DNA of 64,000 nucleotides from Nereocystis luetkeana (GCA_031213475.1 JARUPZ010000021.1:2031501-2095500); one strand, 5' to 3'; counted from the first letter of the stretch, positions 39,701 to 53,180 are shown. A program made the numbers and translations. The notes: generated by a model not told the origin, from the sequence alone.

Positions 39701-42700
39701 ATTTGGGTGTTCTTCACGTTAAACCGTCCTTTCTACCCGTCGATGGTCACGCAGGATTTTTATCGTATTTGCGCTTCTGACGGTCGGCACGAACGCACAC
39801 CGAGAAGAGAGGATGCTCAAGTCCATTGGAGCATCCGCCACCCCCCTTCTCCCACACTGCTTGCTTGAGTGCGCCTGCCAGGCAACCTGCCGTGAGGTGG
39901 CTTGTGGATGTAGGCGCGAGATGATTCGTGCCTTGCTTCGCGGATGAGATATCAATCAACGGCGGGACTGCTGTTTTTCTTCGAGGAAGGCATACTTCTG
40001 ATAACCCACCCGATGCCGGAGGCATAGGGCCGCACGAGGCCGGGCGGTATGTTGGGATGGAGCTGAGATTATTTCCAACGCGGTCTTCGAGGTTCGGAGC
40101 AGTGACATGCTCTTAGGGCGGAGCATCGACGAGTGTCTTGCTGGCCCGTGCTGGTTTGTTTTGGGGCCAAAGCCGGACTGCCGTCGCTCACTCTGAACTA
40201 GCTGATCTTCTCCCCTCCGATCCGGCCCTCAACTCGGGCACTCAATCACAGCCCCCTTCATGAATACTGACCGTTTTCCTGTTAAAAGAGTAGGAGCAGG
40301 TCTGACGATTTCAGAGGCCTCGCGCGATACCTGTGTGGTTCCGATCGGCGCTGTATGCCTTCAATGCTCGCACCCCAGGTGGTTTATTTCCGCGCAGAGG
40401 AGAGCAGCAGCAGCAGCTATAGCCAGCCAGCCAGCCGCACACGCACACGCACACGCACACGCACTCACACACACGCAGATACACCGTTTGTAGCTATCAG
40501 AAGAGGGAGCATATACAAGCGCGGCTGCTGTTGTACCGTGGCTGCCACAAAGCATCGATATTTTGAGGGCGATGTCGTACGCACAGCGGACAGAGCAGCA
40601 GAGCAGACCGAAAACGACTAATAACTGAACATAAGGGTTTCCATGTCCCTGCTCGGCTCGGTGAGCGGAACGTAACCCCTTGAAAAGGACTCAGCTCGCG
40701 CGACGTTGTTCCCCCAGAGCACGAGCTACGGAGCTTGGTCCGGGTCAAAATGTGCCCCGTAGTGTAGAGGCGGGGCCACTCCGTTCCCCACAAACGAAAG
40801 TGCGACAAGAGACTCGCCGCCAGCAAGGAGAAGGGCATGCGAATGTAAAACTAAAACATGTTGTGCTTGCACAAGCAGCAGCGCCCCCTCGTAAGAAATC
40901 TGAAACGAAGTATCAGGCTAACATCCGCATTCTGATAGAAAGAGAAGGGGGGTAGTTTCCTTGCAGTTTCCTGAGATGGTTATAGCTATCGCTAGGGACT
41001 CGCGTAGCAGGATATTAATTATTGTCGTCAACTTGCGTGCGTCGGGGGTTTTATTCTGTGTGTTTATCCGCTGTGACAGTTTCGGAGATCCTCCCGTTCG
41101 GACGAAGACCCACCTGGCAAGCGATTTCGAAGGGGGTCTCTGAAAAAAAAAGCGCCGTCGAAAGTAGAAATACTCGCGTTCGCTCGAAAATGTTTAGACG
41201 GCGAGCGCTTACGCTATACCTGGTAGCTGGTATACTTTCTTTTTTCGGGCTAGATTTATTGAAGGGCCGATACCGTATGTGCGAGAACACGACGGGAGAT
41301 ATTTGCAGTACGAGTGCTTTTGTGACTCAGGAAGAAAACCTCGGCGCCAGGACACGTCTACCGCACCCCCCTGCGATATCCCGACTGCCTGTACCACCCT
41401 AATTTGACATGGCCTGTTTCTCCCTCCCCGCCCTTCAACAATGCCTGGGTCCACATGCCCATATCGCAAGCGATGCGTTCGTTATGCATTATGCATTCCT
41501 GGTAGCGTTTTAGATGTGTTGTGGATACGCTGTACATACGTTGTGGATGCGTTTCGGATACTATCTTTGTGGATGCGTTGTGCGTATATATATTTCAAGT
41601 ATGTAGTGGCACCGTTGTGAGACTGGTACGGGGCACGTTTTGGTCTGCGTGATATTAATAGACACCATGTGGGCATACTACGCTATTTGGGCATCTCCGC
41701 AGTCTGCAATGCGGTTCTGGTTTGAGCCCGGCTCTCTAAGCTCGTTCGATCGACCAATATCCAGCCTTACGTTGGCGGTGCGGTGCTGCGCGGAACAGGG
41801 TGGCAGTCAGGGGAGGGTGGACTTTCCTATACACACCTCGGACAGATCATCTACAGATGTTCTACAGATCATCTACAGATCATTGATGATCTAGATATTT
41901 TAGGGCTGATATATCCCTGACTTGTATGATCTAGCTCATGTTGCCGTGTGGGAGCCGTATAATCTGCATGATCTAGGACATGGTTCCTGGGTTGGATCTG
42001 TACTATGCAGACCCTGCACAACGTAACATACCGGCGAAGGTTAGGATCTAGATGACCTATCTGTAGATGATCAGGCCGACGTGTGGAGCATTGCGCTCAC
42101 CTGCAGGTAGCTGCAAAGGCTGGCGCTGGTGGCGGTTTGACTGCGCGAGCCCGCAGAACACAGCAGCTGTTGTTGCGCAATTTATTTTTATACGTTATGT
42201 TTGTGCTCTGAACCGTAGGCAGCTATGTAAGGGTATCGCAGTCGCCCAGGTAGGCGGAGCAGTGAAACATTGAAGGAAGGGCAAGATAACAGTCGAGATG
42301 AGCGTGTCATCAACCAGCCTCCACCCTGCCGTAGAACGAGGGTTGCTTACCACTTACCAGGTATTAGAGAAAATGGTTGACACGCACTTTTCATATGTAC
42401 GAGGCGAATAGCAGTTAACGTCAACCCTAACCCTGATCTTACGAATCAGACCAAATCTCGAGTAAGTGGTAACCTCTTAAGCGTGGAGCAGTCGCTGTGG
42501 TAGCGCCTAGGCAGGGGATCAGTGCACGATCCCCGCTTTCGTCAAGCCGTTCATGGCGGCCAAGGCGATTGTGATAACGACCAGCGATGCATCGTGCAGT
42601 GAGGGCCGCCGCCGGACTACGGCTGGCTTGCACGCGACTCGTGCGCGGCGGGTGGTCTTCCCGGCACAATTTTCGTTTTTTCTTGCAGCAGCAGCAGCAA

Positions 42701-45700
42701 AGCCGTGCTACGGTAAGGGTTACCGAATAACACTATCGCACCGGGTGATAAGACCACACACCCCCTCGGATACTCGACGTCTGGGGAGGACGTATACGCC
42801 GAGCGGTGCGTCTATGCAACCTTCTCGACGTTTTTTTCCAAAGCCATCATTTTCGTTGCGTGTGCAAGCCATGTTTTTGGAGGAAGCCGAGCCTTGAATT
42901 CGTCCCAGGGGGTGTGTTATCTTATCACCCGGTGTGTTTGATGGTAGTTTACTTTTGCCCCCAACCCGTGCAGAAGCAGAGCCGTGCTACGGCGAGGGTT
43001 AGGTGTTTTGTTTTACCCCAGCCCGTGCAAAAGCAGAGCCGTGCTCCGGTAGGGGTAAGTAGCGTTTTTTACCCCTAACCCATGCAGAGGCAGAGCCGTG
43101 CTCGGTAGCGGTTAATTGTGCTTCTGACCCCAAAATTGTGCAGCAGCAGAGCCTTACTGCGGTCAGGGGATACTGGAGTTGCACTTTTGACCTCAAAATA
43201 TAGGTCACCGACGGGGGCTCCTCACTCCTCAACCGATGCAACTCTCAAACTATCCCAATGTATTCGAATCCGATAGCTGGTACTGGTATGTATTTTACAG
43301 TAGTACGGGGGAGCACAGTACTCAAAACCAAATATGGCGTGTAAACAATGGGGGATGCATCGTTTTTGGGCCCATCGTGGGATCTGATTACTACGTAAGC
43401 CCACCCGGAATAGTGTTCATTGAATACCTAGCCTATGGGATGAGTGTGTGTGTCTGGCTTGCCTGTCACCTTTCTCAAAGCCGGTGTTGTTGGATTAGGC
43501 GAACGAAAAAAGAGCTCCTCAGTCGACGAAAGTCAGAAAAAAATGGGTGCTACCCGTACCGTAGCTCGCGTCAGGAGCAGAACCAGCGACAGCAACAGCA
43601 GTAGCAATAGCAGCAGCAGCAGCGGCAGCATCAGCAGGGCTGACAAAGCCTCTGTCTGCGCTGAAGCCGGAGCTGCGAAGTTTTGCGTGTTTCCACATTT
43701 TGCATCGCCGAACACGCAATCCGTCAGACTGCTCAGTATGTATATATATAGCGAACGGTGTTTATTTTCCCCCCAAAACGACTGCCCCCCTCATGTTTGC
43801 CCCGGCATGTACTCAGGCTACGCAAGGGTGGGGCTCGTGTTGACGAGTTACTACCTCGCGGAAACGAACTGGAAGGCTAGGTGAGAACCGGAACGCCGCT
43901 TCAGTTGTTTCGAGTGACACGGCAGTACGCACCCTTTCCCGCCATACTCAAAGTCCGCGGTGGCCCTACCGCCACTACCTCCCGCTGCCGCCTCATGCCA
44001 CACATCGGACAGACCATGATCTAGATCATCTAGAACATGAAGATTGTAACCGTAACGCCGTGTTTAGTTGTCGTGCAGGATCTGTGTAGTACGGGTCCAG
44101 GCCAGGAAAAATGTGCTAGATCATGCAGAATGTATACGCCTCCCACCCGGCGACACCAGCTACATCCTGCAGATCCTACAGATCTATCTGCCCTGAAGGA
44201 TCTAGGTCATTATCTATCTGTAGATGATCTGTCCGATGATGTATGGAGGTAGTTGTGGTCCGTTTTTCCGCCTCCTTGGACGGTTAGGTTGAGGTTAACC
44301 TCTGTCTCCCCTTTGTGGGCTGTAGTGGCTGTCGCCAAGGCGCAGCCGCCGGTGACAACGTCCGAACGCTGTCGTCAAAGTAAGCTTCCCCCTTTAACCG
44401 CGGCCGAATGAGCCTACACTAATTCCAAGTAGCTATTCCCCAAAACGTAGGTGCAGCCCAGGAGGAAAGCATGTACACTGTCATTCCATTTTCGATGGTC
44501 ACGTCATGAACAGCACTGACCGGAGTGCTTTGATATTTCCACGCCTCTTCGAGTGCCCCCTCCCCCCCCTCCCCCCCCCCCCCCCCTCTATGCCGCTACC
44601 TCTAGTGGCTGCGTTGGGTTCCTTGTATTCTGTTTCCTACCTGGTATATGATAGCAATCGCAGCCCACCAAAAATGAGTTGCTTTGCGGGAAATCGACCA
44701 AAATGGCGTTTTCACCCCAAGCATTTTCGGGTTTGCCAGTTTAATATATTTTGAGAACCCAACCGAATGAGATTATCACAAACACCCTAGTGCGATTTTC
44801 GCCCGCTTGGTCGCCGAAAACAACATAATTATTGCCTCGTGCCGCTTGCCCGCGTTGAGGTGTCCGATTTCGTGGGGCCCGTTTTTGTCTCGTCGATGGT
44901 CTTTCGCGTCTTCCGTTGAGCCATTTTTTTTTTCCTTTGGAATTGGGAAGCGTTCGCAGGTGGTCCTTTCTATGTATGGCGCATGCTACGTACGATGGGG
45001 GTGCAGCGATTTCTATCTACGCAATCCTCACATGGGAAACTCGATGTACCTCACCCTAAAGCTGAATACTTCAAGGAAAGAAGGGACGCTTAAACCGACG
45101 AAAAATCCCGTGGATAAACGTGAGAAAATACGTTCGTGCGTCCAACGATGAGTTGTATGCCTTACAAGGCACGTGCCTCTTAAGGTATGCCTTATTGGGT
45201 AGTCCCGCCATGCCCTCAAGGAGCCCGGCACCGTCGGTCATAATTGCTTTGGCCACAAAGTGACACCTCTATTGCAGCACGCGTCCTGTTCGTTTGCGTG
45301 TGCGGGAGATCCGCGAGTTCGTGTTGTCTCGCCGCTAACTTGTTTCCGCCCCCTCCCCCCCGGTTCTCGTTTTGACGCTGGCCGCTAGCTCTTGCTTGTA
45401 TGTGGTGGCCTTCGCGGGCGATGCTGTGGACGGCCACGTCGCGAGAAAGTTCAACCAAGGTGCGAAGAATGAGCGGCCTGTCGTATGTAGCCGTCTACCC
45501 TATACCGGGGGGGGGTAGGTGCAGGGTTGAATCGCGCTGCAAAATTGAGAACAGCCTGTCTATGAATATGTGGTGTGATGCCCCTCCCGATCTACAGCGA
45601 TTTCTGCTTGCCCCTCATGTTTTTGGATCTACATCGGTGGAGGAACACAGATGAACGAAAACAGACGAACATCGGCTGACAGAAGCAGCCTTTCGCTAGC

Positions 45701-48700
45701 GAACATTGCAGGAAATCGTTTTCACGGGGTTGCCCCCTGAGCAGTCGTCACCTCGTGGTGGGCGTCGTGCATGCCACATCCTGCGCTGTGCGATGGTGGC
45801 GCGGTGGGGACGGTTGCCGAGCACGCAATCGTGTACTCGCCAGAGTCCGCCCGCCGCAGGCCCAGTCCTCCTGGCGGTTTTGGTACTACAGTGCGTGTGC
45901 AAGTTTTTGCGATGTTGTTGGGCCCGGCACGTTGATCGCTTGTCATCCTACTACTCAGTTCGAACAGACAACAAGTATTCACACCTCAGTAGCAGATCAT
46001 CTACAGATCATCTACAGATCATTCCCACTTCACGATATACATAGTTTTAAGGCAGATACACCTATTCCCGGTGTTGTATGATCTAGCTCATGTTGCCGGG
46101 CGGGACCCGTATGATCTGCATGATCTACAGTAGGACATGTTTCCTCGGTTGGATCTGTACTATTGCAGAACTTGCCCAACCTCCTCACAACGACAGATGA
46201 GGGGTTAGATGATCTACCGTAGATTGGTACACCGTGATCTGTCCGAGATGTGCAAAGTCTGCTCTACAGGAGTGTTCCCTCCTAGCGGCGCAAAATATGC
46301 TTGCCACCTTGTCGGCGTTACGTCGGTTCGATCGGCGACGCGTGCTGCGACAGGGGTTGCCAGTTGGGGTGGCGCTTTTTAGCCGAAATACGTACGACGG
46401 ACGGGGCGCTATTCAACTGAGGAGTTGCCAATAAGGCATGTGCCTAATAAGGCACGCCTTATCGCTGGAACATCACTTTGTGATTTTTCATTGTTTTTCG
46501 ATAAATACTCAACCCTTCTAGGACTGCAGCCCCGCTTTGGGGATGAAGTACGTATAATTCGAGTGGTTTGTCCCCGAAACGGGACTGCAGTTCTGAAAGG
46601 GGTAAGCTAGGCCGTGGGATTGCTCGTCAGGTTGCGCTTATGGTTTTCTCGAGGTCCGGTTTTGGGTGGGATGTGGAGCTCCTCAAGTGACAAGGAGCCT
46701 CGTGAGTTACCAGGCGCACTTTAATCGCAGCATGCATGCATCCGTCGCTATCCCGACAACGAAAAACAAGCACTAGCCCTAGATATCGCTAACTCATTCG
46801 GTGGTGTTTTGGGTCACCGGCTTGTTTCGTTTCTCAGAGGCGTCGCTGTGCCGTGTCACTGTTCCCGTCGGCCTTCATCCCGCGCCGGTTCTTGGTTGCC
46901 GCTCTTCGCTGAATCGGCCAGAAAGTTACGTGTCTTTCCGGACGCTAGCCGTCACTCTATGGGGGTCGCCATCTATGCGTTTACCACACGTTAGTGATGA
47001 TATCACCCGCCGAATTGATGTGCCCTGTCGGCGCGATTTTTCCAATCGTGAACTGCCCTCGGTCCTCTCAGCTTCGAGGTTCGGCGCAGTGCTGGACATG
47101 GTGACAGACCGGTGCTCCACGGCTGGCCTCCTCCTGGTGCTGTCCCGCCTCTACGATCACAGCCATGCCTTCGGCTTTCTGGTCCTCATGTTCCTAGACT
47201 TATCCAGTCACTGGATGCACACGCACAGGTGAGACTCGAGCTGCCATGGTTTTCAGCTAATGTACGTAGTCAAACTGACCACCGAGCCACTTCGGATTTC
47301 AATCAGTGGCATTCACACAGCGGCTTTCCGTCAAGGGCTTTCTAGCCAACGGCTTGCAATCCGCAGCGTTCGGCCAGAGGCCTTCAATGGTTTCCTGTCA
47401 ACGGCTTTCAGTCAACGGGTCTATATCGATATTGTCATACACGACCAACGTGTCCCGGCTCCCTTTGGGCATGAACGCCTTTGAAACCCTTTGATACCAT
47501 ATGAATACCATGCCAAGAGGTTTTGACGTTTCAGTCCGTGCGGCCGCTGCTCTCCCCCAATTTTCTCGTTGGAGAGGTGATACTTTTCGTTGTCCTATCC
47601 CAAAATGGACGACCCCTACATCGGTTCCGTAGCGCGAGTGCGAGTCTGCTTTGTAGTTTCCACCAGGGGCAACTCAAACGCTAATGGGGGCGTTTTGAGA
47701 GATATCGCGTCCCTTCCCTTGAGGTGTCCCAGCGAGGTCGACGCTACTTTATAGAGCTGCGAGTTGGCTGACTATGAGTCGTCGACTAGGTTACTGCAGT
47801 TATTGCTATTTAAAAATAGTTGCAATGGTACCAACTATCCTACTTTTGGATTTACCGTTTTGTAGAAATCTTGATTTCTTTCTTTTTACGCGCAAAATAA
47901 AACCAAATAGTGTAAGTTTCTGCCCGCGGTGGCGCCTCCCGCGCCCCTCCCCTCTCGGCCGGGGGGGGGGGGTTGTTTTTGGCTCGCTTTCAATTTTTTG
48001 TCGAATGAAGTCAGGTATTACGGAGAGCCATAGTATGAAGAACCCATGATGTACCCAAAAACCATATATCCCCCCTATTTTTGGAAACCATATTTGGTTC
48101 TGATCACAATGTTCCCTTGTAATATTACGGGGGACCATAGTAAATAGGACCAAATATTGTTAGTAGAAATGGTTGACATATAGGCTTTTATGTATACCAC
48201 AGGTCCTATTTAATGTCCCCCGTAAAACTTGGCTGGCTTCGCCACCCGAATCATAGCCTACTAAATTTCGTCAGTTCGCTTGATATCTCACGACGAACGG
48301 TTGGTTTCACACGGCACAGCGGATAGTTGAAAATGTGCCAGATATGCATCACGATCTATCGCGCACTCTGTTGAAATGGTCTTCGTACGATAGGCATTGT
48401 ACTGCTATTGCTGTTGCACACGACGATTTTTCCAAGGTGTAGCGTGGCCGGTTAGGCGCGCGCGCGATGGGACGTTTCCCAGTGGTCCGCCAATTTGTTT
48501 TGGTGCGTATCTGCCCATGTTTTCGCTCGTTGCACCGAAATTTCAATACGAGCGAGGATGTGAAACAAAACAATCAACTCTCCGCCCCTCTGCGCCCCGC
48601 CCGCATGCGTCGACTGCGTGCGTCTACCCCCAAATACACTGAACGGCACGGCACAGCGTTATCGACAAGCACCACAAGGCAACGACGACGCTTCGACGGC

Positions 48701-50525
48701 GCAACGCTCTGATCCGCACCTACTACGACAATCTGCCCTTCTTCGCCTTTTGCTGCATCGGTACCGAGCTGTTTTACGTGCTGCTGTACCTTCTGCACTT
48801 CATTTCGCCGGATAGTCGAGCTTTCGCCCCGTTGCGCAAGGTATGTACGTACCATGGACTGGGATTAGATATTTTTACGCGTTTGTACGCTTCGCACATT
48901 CGTTTACCAAACGAAACAGGGTCGCTGCGTTTCTTATCCCCGATTTGCGGCTCGAGTTTCGTGGGTCAACCTCAGGCTATCTAACAGAGAATCAAAGTTG
49001 GTGCGGTCAAAGGAGACCAGCCAATCAGCGGCTTCGGAAAATCAAAAGCGACCACACGGACATGGAAGTCCAGCAAAAACACGCCTCCGATAGAACAAAA
49101 CTTACCGAGAAGTGCCGGCGATAAACCAACCTGGAAGACCCACGAAGAAAATATGAAACGCCAGTACTTCTCGGCAGAACAGAGCGCACAGACCTCTCTG
49201 GACGGAACCTTAAGGAAAGTCGATGTACAAATATGAGTATGAAACGACCTTTACATCCTGCCGGTTTGCCCCCTCGATGGTTGAGTCATGCGGAAACTGT
49301 CGCCACTTCCACCTCGATTTTCATCTACTGCTGCTGTTGCGCTGCAGACAGTAGGTGTACTGCTGCGGTTGAGTTAACAATAGTCTACCTGGCGGTACAG
49401 CAGTCCCCTGTCCATACCATCCGCGGCCGCCGTTACTCACGCTTTTTTCTTGCATATAGCGTGCTCGGGACATACCAAGGTATACCATTTTTTGGTTCGA
49501 AATTCTCTGACCGGTCGGGCTCCTCCAGTGGGAATCTACCGGTTGGTATGGCACTTTTACCATAGTAGTAGACGCACCTGGGACTTGTTTTAGGGCTACG
49601 ATAGCCCATATAAGTGTTGGTCGGGTTGCGCGAATAAATGTCTTAGAAGTTCATGTTTCGGGGGAGATATTGAATTACTTATTGTGGGGGAAAATCTCAG
49701 AGAATAAAGCACCACCCCCGCATATCTGCCGTGGCATTGGTCTTCGGGTAGCGATAGGGTAAGTCCCGCTATGAGAGGAACGTATTTATACTGTCGTCGG
49801 CTGCGTGTGCTGGTGGAAGGCATATGAAAAAAATAACATTTCTTTCCGGAGGTTTTCGGTCGGACAGCGAGGAATCTCCGGCTTCACCCAAGCTGAAAGT
49901 AAGGAATGCCCTATTAAGGCATGCTGAATATATTTAGGTGGTTGTGTAAAGTAGCATCTCGATTCGCTCGTATTTGTAGCCACCCAGGCTCCCAGGCTAG
50001 CCCTGACCCTATCGCAAAGTGCGAGGCGGAGAAGCCACGCAATATACTGAAGGTAGGCCTCGGCGCGCGCGCGGGTGGTTTTGAACCGGTATATGATGTA
50101 GAAAGGATAAGGGACTATTGAATATGTTGTTGTCGTTTGTTCAGGAGTGGTCTTGGGGCCCGAATTGGAACACAGGAGTGCCGCCGTGGTTTTATGCAGA
50201 GGGTTGCAAGCATAGTCCATTCAGACGTTTCGTACGCGCCCTTGAGCCTTGGGTGTGGTGTGTCACGACAGTGAGGGTTCAAGGTTTGCTTGCTTGTGTG
50301 CGCTTGAAAGAGACTTCTCGTGCATGCTGTCACCATTGACCCCCCCCCCCCCCCCCCCCCTGTTCTCGCCTCTTCATGGTGCATTACCCTTCCTGATAAA
50401 ATCATGATCAGGTTTGCTGTTGGCTCTGCCTTCCAGCTTGCGTGCTGAAGCAACTGATCAACGTCGCTCAAATTTGTTCCGCCGCTCGGACGCTTGCCTT
50501 GGCGGAGGTGGATCTGCAGCGTTAG
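36694..50525 (+). CDS. PIS1: phosphatidylinositol synthase, six exons
   Basis: CDP-diacylglycerol--inositol 3-phosphatidyltransferase. It makes phosphatidylinositol from CDP-DAG and myo-inositol in the ER membrane and belongs to the CDP-alcohol phosphatidyltransferase superfamily. Exons: 36694-36769, 43817-43880, 45389-45459, 47072-47228, 48657-48840, 50412-50525; all GT-AG, every split codon resolving sensibly. The product is 221 residues (human CDIPT 213). The order of landmarks is YYPNLIGYAR, then the signature D-G-x2-A-R-x8-G-x3-D-x3-D (DGHVAR ... GAVLDMVTD), SSHWMH, YYDNLPFFAFCCIGTELFYVLLYL, and KQLINVAQICSAARTLA. Introns total about 13 kb and carry MITE and repeat copies. The start at 36694 gives the family-typical length and has A at -3, but the frame stays open upstream to 36310. 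Confidence 0.95.
37109..37325 (-). mobile_element. SINE-A copy
   Basis: Reverse copy, T-run first, through CGTAACTCAGATCCGGGGTC and TTTTTATCGCGAGAAGATTT. PI synthase intron 1. Confidence 0.8.
38362..38370. other. TACCAGGTA scar at the 5' edge of PC1
   Basis: TATA-TACCAGGTA-GGTTGG here against TATATAGGTTGG at 17027-17038. Confidence 0.7.
38371..38895 (+). repeat. PC1 repeat, full length
   Basis: Full copy in PI synthase intron 1, empty at both internal TA sites, but preceded by TACCAGGTA at 38362 where the 17032 copy has plain TATATA|GGTTGG. Confidence 0.85.
38995..39009. other. overlapping TATTAATA and TACCAGGTA
   Basis: The two palindromes share one TA: TATTAATACCAGGTA. Confidence 0.8.
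39010..41831 (+). other. PI synthase intron 1: largely unique sequence
   Basis: Contains a (CACACG)n run at 40437-40466, TACCTGGTA at 41217 and TATTAATA at 41653. No exon recognised. Confidence 0.4.
41832..42085. mobile_element. MITE-B copy
   Basis: Starts ACACCTCGGACAGATCATCT, ends GTAGATGATCAGGCCGACGTG; PI synthase intron 1. Confidence 0.8.
42086..43816 (+). other. PI synthase intron 1, right part
   Basis: Five short diverged direct repeats of GCAGAGCCGTGCTNCGGTNA with a CCCAACCCGTGCAGAAGC lead occur between 42700 and 43170 (about 60-bp spacing). Otherwise nothing recognised. Confidence 0.5.
43817..43880 (+). CDS. PIS1: PI synthase exon 2
   Basis: Acceptor TACTCAG, donor GTGAGA; 64 bp, phase 1 to 2. 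Encodes GYARVGLVLTSYYLAETNWKA, the first transmembrane helix region. Confidence 0.92.
44000..44242. mobile_element. MITE-B copy
   Basis: Starts CACATCGGACAGACCATGAT, ends GTAGATGATCTGTCCGATG; PI synthase intron 2. Confidence 0.8.
45389..45459 (+). CDS. PIS1: PI synthase exon 3: DGxxAR
   Basis: Acceptor CCGCTAG, donor GTGCGA; 71 bp, phase 2 to 1. Encodes LYVVAFAGDAVDGHVARKFNQ, the first half of the CDP-alcohol phosphatidyltransferase active-site signature. Confidence 0.95.
45980..46253. mobile_element. MITE-B copy
   Basis: CACACCTCAGTAGCAGATCA to GATCTGTCCGAGATGTG; PI synthase intron 3. Confidence 0.8.
46511..46601. mobile_element. MITE-C copy
   Basis: AACCCTTCTAGGACTGCAGC ... GGACTGCAGTTCTGAAAGGG; TTAA flanks decayed. 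Confidence 0.7.
47072..47228 (+). CDS. PIS1: PI synthase exon 4: GxxxDxxxD
   Basis: Acceptor CTCTCAG, donor GTGAGA; 157 bp, phase 1 to 2. Encodes SRFGAVLDMVTDRCSTAGLL, completing the catalytic signature, then LMFLDLSSHWMHTH. Confidence 0.96.
48125..48225. mobile_element. MITE-A copy
   Basis: Left end intact after TA (48123-48124); right end TGTCCCCCGTAA with the flanking TA lost. In PI synthase intron 4. Confidence 0.8.
48657..48840 (+). CDS. PIS1: PI synthase exon 5
   Basis: Acceptor GGCACAG, donor GTATGT; 184 bp, phase 2 to 0. Encodes SVIDKHHKATTTLRRRNALI, then RTYYDNLPFFAFCCIGTELF and YVLLYLLHF, matching RIYYTSRP...GNELFYCLLYLFHF of animal PI synthase. Confidence 0.95.
50412..50525 (+). 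CDS. PIS1: PI synthase terminal exon
   Basis: Acceptor ATGATCAG about 50 bp after a C-run; phase 0; 37 residues then TAG at 50523. Encodes VCCWLCLPACVLKQLINVAQ then ICSAARTLALAEVDLQR, matching the last helix and ITAARNMAALD tail of the family. A second AG (TTCCAG at 50446) inside the exon is out of phase and was not used. Confidence 0.93.
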   Translation, partial: VCCWLCLPACVLKQLINVAQICSAARTLALAEVDLQR

Positions 50526-50636
50526 ACATCGGGGCTACGGTGGATCGCACCAATTTGTTCCTCCCTACAACGCACAAAGACCAGCCAAATACCAGCTCTC
50601 CCCAACAACGTGTTGTACGTTTGCACTAGAGCTTTG

Positions 50637-50694
50637 CACACCTTGGACAAGATCATCGATTCCCAGTTCATGATCTGTAGATCATGCAGAGCAG

Positions 50695-50726
<32 letters not shown>

Positions 50727-50911
50727 TCCTGATCTTGTACGATCTAGCTCATGTTGCCGGGCGGAAGCCGTACAACTTGCATCATATAGGACATGTTGAC
50801 TGGGTTTGATCTGTACTATAGTCAGACCCTCCAAAACATCTTGTAATAGGAAGGTCAGGATCTAGACGATCTGTCTGTAGATAGATATATCATGACCTGC
50901 CCGACGTGTGG
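50637..50911. mobile_element. MITE-B copy
   Basis: CACACCTTGGACAAGATCAT to GACCTGCCCGACGTGTG, with an internal (AT)n run 50696-50720; about 110 bp after the PI synthase stop. Confidence 0.75.
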
Positions 50912-53180
50912 GGCCTCTCAGCTTTCATCGTTGTTTTGACGCGACCGAATTTAGTTTCGCGCATCCGGTAAGATCGAAGGATCGCGTGGTGTCAGCAGCG
51001 CGTGACGTACGGGCAGCCAGGCCCAATGTCGTCTCAAAGCCGAACGTAAGATGAGAGCGCGCGGTGGACACCTGTAACACACGGATGCGGTACGCGGATG
51101 CGCCTGGTGTTTGGTGGGGGAAGTGCTTGACCTTAGCAGCTGCGATTCGGGCTAGGTATGTTCTGGTGCCTGCATTCTTCCAGAAGGGGCGCCGATGTTT
51201 TTCCTGAAAATGGCGACCGAGTCTGCTGCGCGGAATTTTGCAACCGACATCATCGTGTCGTGTGTTTTTTCCCTCCCTGGCGCCCTGTTTCCCAACTAAT
51301 TACGCCGATTTTTTTGTTCTCTCTCGGCGCTTATGGAACGTCTTCCCCGTAAAACAAGACTTGTAACGCTAGTAAAGGACGAGTGCAGGCCACCTCACGT
51401 ACTACAGCACCATATATATCAAGGGTTTTGTATGCTCGTAGCATTCTGTATGTAGAATTGTGTGTGCAGAGGTAGAGGGGTATATGTCAGATACTTCGAA
51501 GTATGTATTTTTTGGTGTGTAGGGTGTTTGTGGTGTAACGGGTCTGTTGCTGTATTTTGCCGCCGTACGAGCTTCTTAGTGTTGGTGCCAGGCGGCTATT
51601 CTGCCGAGGCCCTGCTCTAGCTAGGAAGCCTCGGCTTATGTCTGCCGTTTCTGTGATCCGTACCCCGCTTCAGCAGCAAACTACCTGGCAGGCTTTGCTT
51701 TGAGGAAGTGGTGTACGAGTGAATACGCAAGAGGAGCTGGGGGGAGGCGTTATCTTTTACTGCTCGCGATGTACCGGTGCTATTATTCTGCGAGGGGCAC
51801 CTACTACGAAGAACACGAGTAAAAACGACAGGCTGGTAAGACATTCACAGCGAAATGATCACTTTGGGCGTCGTTATACTGGAATCAGTGTAGAATGCCC
51901 TCTTTTCCACGCAAGAAATCCAGCCCGGGCCAACAGGTCTGTTTCTCACTCGCTCTACTCATATATGTGTTCTGACGCTTGCTACGTAGTGACAACACCT
52001 CACTTTTCTGAGGCTCCGTATTTGGGGAGGTCCCTACCCCATCCAAACGCTGGCCACGACGAAAACTTCAGTAAACGCCTTCCTCTCTTCTACTGTAGGT
52101 ATAAAGGGAACAATGTTAAACGCACCTGGTATTCCAACGGTACAGTGGTTGGGTAGCTCCTCAATTGAGGAGCCTCGTTACTCCAACCATTGTTTTGCCG
52201 AACTGTGCTACTAGCGCGTTCCACCACACTGTCGTATGCGCACACCCCACCAGCAGGTTATGAGCCTCGACGTGTTTAGCGCTTCAAGCGCACGGCTGCT
52301 GTCGGAATTTGGTGTGTCGAGTGAATACTCCGCCTAAGGCCCGAGCTGCCTCAAATACGCACTTGTACTACTGCAAAGAACTGCTTGGACTTTCTCAGGG
52401 CCGTTGTGCTACGACGTCGGCGGGCTGCACTACTGCGCAGGACGAACGCTCTACTAATCGCAATACCATAGATGCGAAAACGGGAGATTCCAACGTCACC
52501 AGCAATGCTACGGGCAACGCCATCGGCAACCCCGTCAACGGCGTGAGAAACAACGACGTACAACATGCAGGAAGCCAAGGGCTTCAGCGACTGACATTTA
52601 AAAAGTAGGCTTCGTACTCAGCGTGCAGCGCCCGAATATCTTTTCCATGATGGAAGACCACGCGAGGCCAGGCCGAGAGAGGAAATGGACGGTGCGGGTA
52701 CAGTCGGGGCGGATACGGAAGTTTATCTCCTGCACCGCTATTCATACCCGAGTTAGCGCACACATTGGGGGGGGGGCTTATACAACGTCAGATCGCATCC
52801 TTCAGCGCCAACCCGGACATATGTGTACGCGATCCTGCACTTGGTAACGACCAAGGCGGCGGCTCGGCTGGTGGTTGCCCACGCCTACGATGGGCGCGGG
52901 GCCCGTGGCAACGGGTAGCATGTAACGAAAGAACTGCACGTCAAGCGCCTCACGGTCACTAATGAGACAATCGGCGCTATTCAGGTGGCACTCGTGGCCA
53001 CAACCAGGTGGCACTCGTGGCCACAGCCAGGAACCGGACGAAGACCTCGGCCACCCACCATGCACAGGTGAAACGCCCGCGCAGCCGGCTGACCATCATG
53101 GGTGAAGGAACCCGTCACCGAGCTGAACTTTACTGAGTTCGTTGTCCAAGAACACCGGAAGAAGTACCTGTACATGAAGT
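50912..53180 (+). other. intergenic, no gene recognised
   Basis: Only weak low-similarity scraps (MITE-D-like GAGGCTCC blocks near 52005 and 52155). Confidence 0.4.
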